Origin: Acidobacteriota bacterium
GTDB taxonomy: Bacteria > Acidobacteriota > Vicinamibacteria > Vicinamibacterales > UBA2999
NCBI GenBank assembly: GCA_020851835.1
Contig: JADZBZ010000288.1
Coordinates: forward strand, 1 to 6,597
Direction of reading: 5' to 3'
Length of the DNA stretch: 6,597 nucleotides
Part shown: positions 1 to 6,009 of the stretch, one piece after another
Layout: every line of letters starts with the position of its first letter
Numbering within the stretch: the first letter of the stretch is position 1
The notes under the pieces: generated by a model
The model's input: the letters and a program-made list of their open reading frames with translations, nothing else
Database searches by the model: none
Told to the model about the DNA's origin: nothing
Translations under genes and position numbers: made by a program

Positions 1-1
1 G

Positions 2-715
2 CCGCCCACCTACTTCGCGACGATGAAGTACCTGAACAAGGCGGGCCCGGCCATTCTCGGGGGCTTCCACGCCCCGCCTCGCCTCGATGAGCGCAAACTG
101 GCCGACCTCCTCGCCAGCCAGGCCATCCTCGTGGACACGCGATCGTCGGGGGAGTATGCGGCCGAGCACCTGCCGGGCACGCTCAATATCCCCCTGAACC
201 GGTCGTTCATCACGTGGGCTGGCTGGCTGCTGCCGTACTCCGCAGACTTGTACTTCATCGTGGACGAGCTGAGCGAGGCCAACACCGTGGAACTCGTGCG
301 GCAGCTCGCGCTCATCGGGCTCGATCGGGTGGCCGGGGTCTTCGAGGCGCGCGCCGTGCAGCGCGCGGCCGAACGGGGCGCGGCGCTCGGTACCGTGAGG
401 CAGATCACGGTAGGAGAGCTGTCGGCCCGTCTGACCGCACGCGACGTGACGATCGTCGACGTGCGGGGCGCCACCGAGTGGAGGGATGGCCACATCGCCA
501 ACGCCCTGCACATCCCGCTGGGCTATCTCGCCGACCGCCTCGATGATGTGCCGACCGATCGCATGGTGGTGCTGCACTGCCAGACGGGCGCCCGGTCGGC
601 CATTGCGGCGTCGATGCTGCGACGCGCGGGCCGCACCGACATCGCCAACCTTGCCGGTGGCATGGCATCGTGGCAGGGCGCGGGGCTGCCCGTGGCCAGG
701 CCGGCGGTGGCATGA
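2..715 (+). CDS. MBL-fold/rhodanese fusion protein, C-terminal part (partial at the left edge)
   Basis: This is the 3' part of a gene that begins left of the window. The frame is open to base 2 and reads PPTYFATMKYLNKAGP before and through the Met at 23, a segment typical of the linker after the metallo-beta-lactamase domain in MBL-rhodanese fusions, so the ATG at 23 is probably internal. Two rhodanese domains follow, numbered from that Met: about 20-120 (LVDTRSSGEYAAEHLPGTLNIP) and about 125-225 (IVDVRGATEWRDGHIANALHIP). The second has an active-site loop CQTGARS with Cys at codon 578-580. The first has no Cys at the matching place (FIVDELSEAN), so it looks catalytically dead. Known relatives include ETHE1/persulfide-dioxygenase-like and CoA-disulfide-related hydrolases that handle glutathione persulfide or polysulfide. 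The metal-binding half is outside the window, so the exact reaction cannot be read. The gene ends with TGA at 713-715 and converges on the next gene. Confidence 0.88.
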   Translation, partial: PPTYFATMKYLNKAGPAILGGFHAPPRLDERKLADLLASQAILVDTRSSGEYAAEHLPGTLNIPLNRSFITWAGWLLPYSADLYFIVDELSEANTVELVRQLALIGLDRVAGVFEARAVQRAAERGAALGTVRQITVGELSARLTARDVTIVDVRGATEWRDGHIANALHIPLGYLADRLDDVPTDRMVVLHCQTGARSAIAASMLRRAGRTDIANLAGGMASWQGAGLPVARPAVA

Positions 716-716
716 A

Positions 717-760
717 GGGCCAATCGCCAGGGCCCGGCCCGAGCGTCCGCGCCTTTGCGC
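717..760. other. Convergent intergenic gap with small GC-rich inverted repeats
   Basis: Only 49 bases separate the two convergent stop codons. The gap holds GGGCC (717-721) pairing with GGCCC (736-740), and a four-base-pair hairpin GCGC-CTTT-GCGC (749-760). Either could help end transcription from both sides, but neither is followed by a clear T tract, so calling a terminator is tentative. Confidence 0.2.
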
Positions 761-764
761 CCGC

Positions 765-1433
765 TCAGAACCCGAGCATCGCGAGCGGCAGCCAGGTCTG
801 CAGCGCCTCGACGTGTGGCTTGACCAGCGTGCGGTTCACCTCGGGAATCTCCGGCAGTTTCAGCTCGGGCGGGTTCACGCCCGCCTGACCGGCGCCCTGC
901 TTGATCAGGCCCTCGAGCGCGCTCCAGTCAACGCCGTCGGCCAGTTCGAGGCCAGCAGCCTGGTAGATACGGAGCCTCGTCCAGGAGTACTCACCCGACG
1001 AGAAGCCCTCGGCATTGAGCGCGTCCACCTGCGCGCGGCGGGCATCGACCAACAGCGTTCCCAGTCCGGACAGCATGGTTCCGACTTCGGTGAGAGACAG
1101 ATCACGCCCTCCGGCTCTGGCCTTCACCTCGAACTCGCGCCCCCTGGCCTCGAGTTCGGCCCAGCGTGGCCCGAGTGCCGTCTTGACGCGCGCCTGCACG
1201 GCCAGAAACCGTCGCACGCGCCCGTCGTCCAGCTTGCCGTCGGCCGGGACGTTGAAGTCGGCTTTGTTCGTAATGCGGTCCGAGGCCGCCGCCATCTCGC
1301 GCGCCTGCTGTGCCCACGTCGTCGCGCCGTCGATCATGGGACGCACGGCCCGGTAGCCGAAGTAGCCGGCCACGCCGAGGGCCGCCAGACCCAACGCGGC
1401 AACGATCAGGCAGCCGGCGAGAAGCTTTTTCAT
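765..1433 (-). CDS. Hypothetical membrane-anchored protein, 222 residues
   Basis: I do not recognise a named family. The protein starts MKKLLAGCLIVAALGLAALG, one hydrophobic helix at about residues 4-26, then a soluble region that would lie outside the inner membrane. The soluble part is rich in charged helices (about 35-125), contains a striking EYSWTRLRIYQAAGLEL segment at about 145-165, then a proline-rich stretch (NPPELKLPEIPEVNR, about 185-200), and ends in an aromatic/aliphatic tail (WLPLAMLGF). The start is firm: there is no ATG, GTG or TTG in frame between ATG 1433 and the upstream in-frame stop at 1476-1478. The six bases before the ATG are all C, so there is no Shine-Dalgarno sequence, and a TATAAT box lies just upstream, suggesting a leaderless message. 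It is divergent from the outer-membrane protein gene. A role in the envelope is inferred from the membrane anchor only. Confidence 0.8.
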   Translation of the reverse strand: MKKLLAGCLIVAALGLAALGVAGYFGYRAVRPMIDGATTWAQQAREMAAASDRITNKADFNVPADGKLDDGRVRRFLAVQARVKTALGPRWAELEARGREFEVKARAGGRDLSLTEVGTMLSGLGTLLVDARRAQVDALNAEGFSSGEYSWTRLRIYQAAGLELADGVDWSALEGLIKQGAGQAGVNPPELKLPEIPEVNRTLVKPHVEALQTWLPLAMLGF

Positions 1434-1439
1434 GGGGGG

Positions 1440-1445
1440 ATTATA
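1440..1445 (-). promoter_or_regulatory. Perfect -10 box (TATAAT) placed for a leaderless transcript
   Basis: On the minus strand TATAAT is followed by six C and then the ATG at 1433. Transcription normally starts about seven bases after the -10 box, which would put it at or next to the A of the start codon. I found no convincing -35 hexamer 16-18 bases upstream. The position and the lack of a ribosome binding site support each other, but a chance match in GC-rich DNA is possible. Confidence 0.5.
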
Positions 1446-1630
1446 GGACCACGGCGTCAGCCCTCCACGTCGACTTCATCTCCACGCGGATCTCAAGTCG
1501 TCGCGCGGGTCCATCGGCCCGCCTTTCATGCGCTCGATCCAGATTTGTTCGAGTCGTCCCGGCATGCCCGGTAGGCTATCGCACTTGCCCTACGAAGCCC
1601 GTACCGGCTGAGGTTCGCCATTCGTTCGCG

Positions 1631-1661
1631 CCCACGTGACAATTGCAGACGTGGGGACGTC
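1631..1661. repeat. Inverted repeat CCCACGT-N11-ACGTGGG with a third ACGT core
   Basis: CCCACGT at 1631-1637 is the exact reverse complement of ACGTGGG at 1649-1655. The left arm lies in a CACGTG palindrome (1633-1638). A further GACGTC palindrome follows at 1656-1661, so ACGT cores occur at 1634, 1649 and 1657. The repeat ends just before the start of the DUF5916-type gene, within a 234-base divergent intergenic region that must hold the promoters of both flanking genes. It could be an operator for a dimeric regulator or a hairpin in the 5' leader. No matching regulator is visible in the window. Confidence 0.35.
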
Positions 1662-1667
1662 GGAGCA

Positions 1668-4037
1668 GTGTGTTCCAATAGAACGATCGTGTTCAGTGCG
1701 AGGTTCAATACCTGCAGCACCTGTCGGGCGCTGCTCTGGGTGATGCTGTGCGCCGCGCCGGTCCGAGCGCAAGGCTCGGACGCCAGCGACCTGGCGCTGG
1801 CGGATCCGGGCCGCGGCCTGTCGATCGCCGACGAGGTCATCACGGGTCCCCCGCCGCCGGAACCGCCGGCCGTGATCAACCGCGACGCGTCTGGCAACGC
1901 GACCGTACGCACCATGCGGCTGCCCTCGCCCCTCATCATCGACGGCGCGCTCGACGAAGCCCCCTATCGCGACATCCCGTCGATGTCCGGCTTCACCCAG
2001 CAGGAGCCGGTCGAGGGACAGCCGGCGAGCGACCAGACCGAAATCTGGGTCTTCTACGACAACGACAACGTCTACGTGGGCGCGCGCATGTGGGAGAGCG
2101 AGGCGGGCCGCCGGGTGACCAGCGACCTGCGGCGCGACAGCCCCAACATGTACAACAACGACCATATCGCGGTGTTCTTCGACACCTTCTACGATCACCG
2201 CAACGGCTTCGGCCTGTCGTCCAATTCGCAAGGGGGGATGTTCGACTGGGTGGTCACCGCCGAACAGGCGAACAACAACTGGAACCCCGTCTGGAACGTC
2301 CGCACCGCGGACTTCGACGGCGGCTGGACGGCCGAAATCGTCGTGCCGTTCCGCTCGCTGCGCTTCAAGGAAGGGTCCAGCATCTGGGGCTTCAACGCCC
2401 GCCGCATGGTCCGGTGGCGAAACGAGGTCTCCTACCTCAACCCCGTTCCCCGGTCCTGGGGCCGCCGCGGGCTCTCCAAGTCGTCATCGACGGCGACGAT
2501 GGTCGGGCTGGGAACGCCCTCGCGCAGCCTCAATCTCGACATCAAGCCGTACGTGCTGGGCTCGAGCCTCACCAACCGCACGGCTTCGCCCGCGATCGAC
2601 AACGACGGCAACGCCGAGTGGGGCGTGGACGCGAAGTGGGGTCTCACGCAAACCCTCATCGCCGACTTCACCTACAACACCGACTTCGCTCAGGTCGAAG
2701 ACGACGAGGCGCAGGTCAACCTGACGCGCTTCAGCCTGTTCTTCCCCGAGCGCCGCGACTTCTTCCTGGAAGGCCAGGACATCTTCTCTTTCGGCGGCAC
2801 CGGTGGTGGTGGTGGCGGCGGCGGGGGGGGCGGTGGCGGAGCCTTTGGCCCCAACAACGCGCCCATCCTCTTCTACTCGCGTCGGATCGGCCTCGATGAT
2901 GAAGCTGTCGTGCCCATCCTCGCGGGCGGGCGCCTGCTCGGGCGCGCCGGTCCCTACAACGTGGGCGCGCTCAACATGCAGACGAGCGATACCCCCGAGG
3001 CAGGGAAGACGGGCACGAACTTCTCGGTGCTCCGCGTGACGCGCGACGTCTTGCGGCGCAGCCGCGTCGGTTTCATGGGTACGGCGCGCAATCCCGCCTC
3101 GGCCACCGGCCTCAGCAGCAGCTACACGTTCGGGGCGGACGCGCAGTTCCAGCCGTATGACAACGTCAACATCACCAGTTACTACGCGCGGACCGATACG
3201 CCGGGAAAGACCGGCGACCAGAGCAGCTACCGCGGCCGCTACGACTGGAATCACGACCGCTACGGTGTGCAGGCCGAGTACCTGAGCGTCGGCGAGGACT
3301 TCAACCCCGAGGTGGGCTTCCTGCGCCGCGAGGCGTTCCGCCGGTCCTACGCGCAACTGCGCTTCAGCCCACGGCCCGCGCAGCCATCGCCCATCCGGAA
3401 GATCTCCTACGAGGTCAGCCTCGACTACATCACCGGCCCGGGTCGCAAGCTCGAGACGCGGGAGGCGCAGGCCTCCACCCGCTTCGAGCTCAACAGCGGC
3501 GACTTCCTGAGCCTGGAAGTGACGCGCGGCTTCGAGGGGCTCATCGAGCCCTTCGAGGTGGGGAGCGGTGTCGTGGTACCCGTGGACGACTACTCGTCTA
3601 CGCAGGGACGTGTTAGCTATTTTTTCGGCCCCCAGCGCTCGATCAACGGAGGACTCAACTTCAACTACGGGGGATTCTTCGGCGGAACGCTGGCCGAGGT
3701 CGGCTGGCGCGGCCGGGTCGAGATTGGGCCCACGCTGCTGGTGGAGCCCCATGTGTCCTGGAACCGGGCCGAACTGCCGTGGGGCGGCTTCACCACCGAG
3801 CTCTTCGCCAGCCGCTTCACCTGGACGATGAGCAACCGACGGTTCTTCTCGGTGCTGGCGCAGTATCAGTCCGCCAGCAATACGCTCAGCACCAACGCGC
3901 GCTTCCGGTGGGAGTACACCCCCGGTAGCGAGCTCTTCATCGTCTACAGCGACGGGCGCGACACGCTGTCACGGGGTTTCCCCGGTATCAGCAACCGTTC
4001 CTTCATCGTCAAGGTCACCCGGCTCCTGCGCTGGTAG
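1668..4037 (+). CDS. Exported carbohydrate-binding family 9-like / DUF5916 outer-membrane beta-barrel protein
   Basis: From GTG 1668 the product is 789 residues, within the usual size for this family. An N-terminal signal peptide ends about residue 34 (ALLWVMLCAAPVRA, then Q). GTG 1689 is an equally possible start giving a shorter signal; neither has a good ribosome binding site. Residues about 85-290 form the family 9 carbohydrate-binding-like domain, with IDGALDEAPY near residue 92 and later NDHIAVFFDTFYDHRNG and GGWTAEIVVPFRSLRF. The DUF5916 region follows, with the hallmark NLTRFSLFFPERRDFFLEG at about 351-369 and LFYSRRIGL. The rest alternates short aromatic-rich strands as expected for an outer-membrane barrel and ends in Trp (KVTRLLRW), a typical barrel terminus. 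A tract of 13 Gly (residues 379-391) sits between the two hallmark motifs. The ligand and function of the family are not established. No partner SusD or TonB gene is present. It may be expressed separately from the aminotransferase gene, since a hairpin lies between them. Confidence 0.88.
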   Translation: MCSNRTIVFSARFNTCSTCRALLWVMLCAAPVRAQGSDASDLALADPGRGLSIADEVITGPPPPEPPAVINRDASGNATVRTMRLPSPLIIDGALDEAPYRDIPSMSGFTQQEPVEGQPASDQTEIWVFYDNDNVYVGARMWESEAGRRVTSDLRRDSPNMYNNDHIAVFFDTFYDHRNGFGLSSNSQGGMFDWVVTAEQANNNWNPVWNVRTADFDGGWTAEIVVPFRSLRFKEGSSIWGFNARRMVRWRNEVSYLNPVPRSWGRRGLSKSSSTATMVGLGTPSRSLNLDIKPYVLGSSLTNRTASPAIDNDGNAEWGVDAKWGLTQTLIADFTYNTDFAQVEDDEAQVNLTRFSLFFPERRDFFLEGQDIFSFGGTGGGGGGGGGGGGGAFGPNNAPILFYSRRIGLDDEAVVPILAGGRLLGRAGPYNVGALNMQTSDTPEAGKTGTNFSVLRVTRDVLRRSRVGFMGTARNPASATGLSSSYTFGADAQFQPYDNVNITSYYARTDTPGKTGDQSSYRGRYDWNHDRYGVQAEYLSVGEDFNPEVGFLRREAFRRSYAQLRFSPRPAQPSPIRKISYEVSLDYITGPGRKLETREAQASTRFELNSGDFLSLEVTRGFEGLIEPFEVGSGVVVPVDDYSSTQGRVSYFFGPQRSINGGLNFNYGGFFGGTLAEVGWRGRVEIGPTLLVEPHVSWNRAELPWGGFTTELFASRFTWTMSNRRFFSVLAQYQSASNTLSTNARFRWEYTPGSELFIVYSDGRDTLSRGFPGISNRSFIVKVTRLLRW
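2793..2840 (+). repeat. GGN codon repeat with a run of eight G inside the DUF5916 gene
   Basis: Two Gly codons, one Thr codon and then thirteen Gly codons (2802-2840) form a low-complexity tract of GGT, GGC, GGG and GGA, including an uninterrupted run of eight G at 2823-2830. It lies at a point where relatives of this family often have a variable glycine-rich loop between FFLEG and the YSRRIG motif. The G-rich coding strand could also fold as a G-quadruplex. Confidence 0.85.
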
Positions 4038-4042
4038 CGCGT

Positions 4043-4081
4043 CGGGCGGCTCGGGTCGTGGGCTCGAGGCGAGTCCGCCCG
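4043..4081 (+). terminator. Possible hairpin between the DUF5916 gene and the aminotransferase gene
   Basis: CGGGCGG (4043-4049) plus CTCG (4050-4053) can pair with CGAG (4070-4073) and CCGCCCG (4075-4081), leaving one bulged T (4074) and a loop of 16 bases. It starts a few bases after the TAG stop at 4035-4037, where a terminator would be expected. There is no T tract after it, so it may be a Rho-assisted terminator or an mRNA-protecting hairpin instead of a classic intrinsic terminator. Confidence 0.35.
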
Positions 4082-4086
4082 CTCGA

Positions 4087-4095
4087 TGTTAGAGT
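4087..4095 (+). promoter_or_regulatory. Possible extended -10 element (TGT-TAGAGT)
   Basis: TGT followed by TAGAGT matches the extended -10 pattern TGN-TATAAT at four of six hexamer positions. It would give a start site about five bases before the ATG at 4107. That very short leader would exclude the GAGAGG ribosome binding site at 4096-4101, so the two signals compete and this call is weak. Confidence 0.2.
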
Positions 4096-4101
4096 GAGAG
4101 G
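4096..4101 (+). promoter_or_regulatory. Ribosome binding site GAGAGG for the aminotransferase
   Basis: GAGAGG lies five bases before ATG 4107. It is a good Shine-Dalgarno match at normal spacing and fixes the start codon. Confidence 0.6.
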
Positions 4102-4106
4102 CTGTC

Positions 4107-5105
4107 ATGGCCCATACGACCAGCCCTCTCCGCCTGCTCGACGCCAGCGCCGCCCTCGCCGCCCTGCACGATCTCCGCGCGAAGCAGCCCGTCAAGTACT
4201 CCGCGTTCTACTCCAGCCAACTCGGTGGCATCGTCACCGACCCGGCACTGATGGTCCTCCCGTTCGACGACCACATCGTGCACCGCGGGCACGGCATCTT
4301 CGACACCGCCGGCCTGGTGAACGGCCGGCTCTACGACCTGGACGCCCACCTGGACCGCTTCCTCCGCTCGGCCGAGCACTCGCGGCTGCGCCTGCCCGGG
4401 ACGCGCGACCAGATGCGCGAGATCATCATTCGCACGACGGCGGCCAGCGGACGGCGCGACGGCGCCATCCGGTACTGGATCTCCTCCGGTCCCGGGAGCC
4501 TCGAGCTGAGCCCCGCGGCGGGTGCCGAACCAGGGTTCTTCGTGATGGTGTTCCCGGGCCTCGTCTATCCGGAGCGCTGGTACTCCGAAGGCCTCCGGGT
4601 GATGACGACGAGCTATCCCATCAAACCGTCGCTGTACGCCACCACGAAGAGCACCAACTACCTGCCGAACGTACTCATGCAGATGGAGGCGAAGGAGCAG
4701 GGCTTCGACAACGGCGTCTTCCTCGATGCGGCGGGCCACGTGGGCGAGAGCTCGAACATGAACGTCGCCTTCGTCACGGCAGACGGTGTCCTGCGGCATC
4801 CTCGCTTCGACCACATCCTGTCGGGCTGCACGTCCCACCGCGCGCTGGAACTGGCGCCCGCCCTGCTGGCCCGCGGCCTGATTGCCGGCATCGAGGTGAG
4901 CGACATTTCCCGCGACCAGGCGCACGCCGCTCGCGAGATGCTGCTGCTCGGAAGCTCCGTCAAGGTCGCCCCGATTGTGGCCTGGGACGATCAACCGATC
5001 GGCGACGGCAGGCCGGGACCCGTGGCCCGGGCCCTGCTGGCCCTGCTCGAGGAGGACATGCGGACGGGCGATCGGTTGACCGACGTACCGTATCGGGAAG
5101 CCTGA
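4107..5105 (+). CDS. Class IV PLP aminotransferase, D-amino-acid transaminase / aminodeoxychorismate lyase type
   Basis: The 332-residue product is a fold-type IV PLP enzyme, expected in the cytoplasm. Visible family features are DDHIVHRGHGIFDTAGLVNG (Arg60, phosphate-binding region), LYDLDAHLDRFLRSA, the catalytic lysine in YATTKSTNYLPNVLMQMEA (Lys181) and the PLP-ring glutamate in GESSNMNVAFVT (Glu214). GSSVKVAPIVAWD and IGDGRPGPVAR follow near the end, as in complete members. The KSTNYLPN and NMNVAFVT segments resemble plant D-amino-acid transaminase (DAT1) more than E. coli IlvE or PabC, as far as I can judge by memory. The enzyme could therefore transaminate D-amino acids, or form p-aminobenzoate for folate; sequence alone does not decide. 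It runs about 20-40 residues longer at the N terminus than bacterial D-alanine transaminase. It follows the DUF5916 gene by 69 bases and converges on sseA. Confidence 0.85.
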   Translation: MAHTTSPLRLLDASAALAALHDLRAKQPVKYSAFYSSQLGGIVTDPALMVLPFDDHIVHRGHGIFDTAGLVNGRLYDLDAHLDRFLRSAEHSRLRLPGTRDQMREIIIRTTAASGRRDGAIRYWISSGPGSLELSPAAGAEPGFFVMVFPGLVYPERWYSEGLRVMTTSYPIKPSLYATTKSTNYLPNVLMQMEAKEQGFDNGVFLDAAGHVGESSNMNVAFVTADGVLRHPRFDHILSGCTSHRALELAPALLARGLIAGIEVSDISRDQAHAAREMLLLGSSVKVAPIVAWDDQPIGDGRPGPVARALLALLEEDMRTGDRLTDVPYREA

Positions 5106-5156
5106 GCTGATGGCGCCCGGGACGCGAGCGATGGTGATGCCGCCGTTGCCGTGATC

Positions 5157-5987
5157 TCAGGTTTCCACCGCTCGGCGCGGGTCGGCGCTCCATTCGCTCC
5201 ACGACCCCGGAAACAGCCGGGATCCGGGCAATCCGGCCACCTCCATGGCCAGCAGGTTGTGGCAGGCCGTTACGCCCGAGCCGCAGTACATCACCACCTC
5301 GTCCGGACGGCGTCCCTGGAGCACCGCGTCCCACTGGTCGCGCAGGGTGGCAGCCGGCTTGAACGTCTGGTCGTCGGCCAGGTTCTGCTGGAAGAAGTAG
5401 TTGCGAGCGCCGGGGATGTGGCCGCCCACCTTGTCCAGCGTCTCGTTGATGCCGCGGAACCGCTCCGGGGAGCGGGCGTCCACGAGCAAGCTGTCGCGCG
5501 CGCGGGCCGTGTCGTCGACGCTCAGCCGCCAGTCGGTGCGCGGCGCGGCCTGGAACTCGGTGGGTGTGGGCGTGACCCGGCCAGGCTGGAGCAGGCCGCT
5601 CCCGGCCACCCAGCGCGCCAGGCCCCCGTCGAGCACGGCTGCGGCGCTGTGGCCCATGAAGCGCAGCATCCACCAGAGGCGCGCGGCGTACACACCAGAA
5701 TCGGCATCGTAGGCCACCACCTGGGTCGCGGGGCCCACCCCCATGGCGCCGAAGCGCGAAACCATCTCGTCCACCGTCGGCAGCGGATGCCGACCGTTCG
5801 TGCCGGTCTTCGTGCCGGAGAGGTCGCGGTCGAGGTGCGCGTAACGCGCACCGGGGATGTGCCCGATCGCGTATTGCTCCTCGCCCCACTCCGGGTTCGA
5901 CAAGTCGAAGCGGCAGTCGATGACGACCCAGCGCGGGTCGCCGAGATGTTTGGACAGATCGGGGACCGTGATCAATGTCGTGTACAT
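5157..5987 (-). CDS. sseA: 3-mercaptopyruvate sulfurtransferase (SseA-like, tandem rhodanese)
   Basis: The 276-residue protein (E. coli SseA is about 281) has two rhodanese domains and no signal peptide, so it is likely cytoplasmic. The N-terminal domain (about 5-140) shows VVIDCRFDL, GHIPGARYAHLD and LDGGLARW, but has Asp in place of Cys in its loop (AYDADSG), as is normal for the structural half. The C-terminal domain (about 160-270) has LLVDARSPERFRG, GHIPGARNYFF and the loop YCGSGVTACHN with catalytic Cys235. CGSGVT is the loop associated with 3-mercaptopyruvate, whereas thiosulfate rhodaneses usually have a basic loop. The enzyme would move the sulfane sulfur of 3-mercaptopyruvate to a thiol or cyanide, giving pyruvate. 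It lies 22 bases downstream of the TIGR00300 gene on the same strand with a GAGG ribosome binding site, so the two are probably co-transcribed. A 51-base gap with no clear terminator separates its stop from the convergent aminotransferase gene. Confidence 0.9.
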   Translation of the reverse strand: MYTTLITVPDLSKHLGDPRWVVIDCRFDLSNPEWGEEQYAIGHIPGARYAHLDRDLSGTKTGTNGRHPLPTVDEMVSRFGAMGVGPATQVVAYDADSGVYAARLWWMLRFMGHSAAAVLDGGLARWVAGSGLLQPGRVTPTPTEFQAAPRTDWRLSVDDTARARDSLLVDARSPERFRGINETLDKVGGHIPGARNYFFQQNLADDQTFKPAATLRDQWDAVLQGRRPDEVVMYCGSGVTACHNLLAMEVAGLPGSRLFPGSWSEWSADPRRAVET

Positions 5988-5993
5988 GGCTGG

Positions 5994-5997
5994 CCTC
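5994..5997 (-). promoter_or_regulatory. Ribosome binding site GAGG for sseA
   Basis: On the minus strand GAGG stands six bases before the ATG at 5987, inside the 22-base gap after the upstream stop. It supports this start and translation from a shared message. Confidence 0.6.
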
Positions 5998-6009
5998 GTG
6001 TCCTTCGTG

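Noticed and set aside
1410..1433. A lipobox-like LAGC at residues 5-8 of the hypothetical membrane protein
   Set aside because: Only three hydrophobic residues precede the Cys after MKK, too short for a lipoprotein signal, and the hydrophobic stretch continues well past it. A plain membrane helix fits better.
1505..1522. Hairpin GCGGGTC-CATC-GGCCCGC in the divergent intergenic region
   Set aside because: It includes a G-U pair, lacks a T tract and has no upstream gene ending at it in either direction. Short GC hairpins are common by chance here.
1443..1529. Two tiny minus-strand frames (17 and 12 codons) overlapping as ATGA upstream of the hypothetical gene
   Set aside because: They are too short, have no family resemblance, and would lie upstream of the likely transcription start.
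486..1574. A 362-codon plus-strand frame across the rhodanese end and the minus-strand hypothetical gene
   Set aside because: It overlaps the end of a well-supported rhodanese domain and lies antisense to a protein with a sensible membrane start. Its sequence is low-complexity Arg/Ala-rich.
2484..3752. A 422-codon open frame on the minus strand inside the DUF5916-type gene
   Set aside because: It is antisense to a gene with clear family motifs. Its translation is Ala/Arg/Val-rich without recognisable domains, as expected for a shadow frame in GC-rich DNA.
4058..5110. Long frames on both strands over the aminotransferase and sseA genes (also 4089-4994, 4960-5889 and 5151-6029)
   Set aside because: Each is out of frame with or antisense to an enzyme gene with intact catalytic motifs, and none shows a domain of its own.
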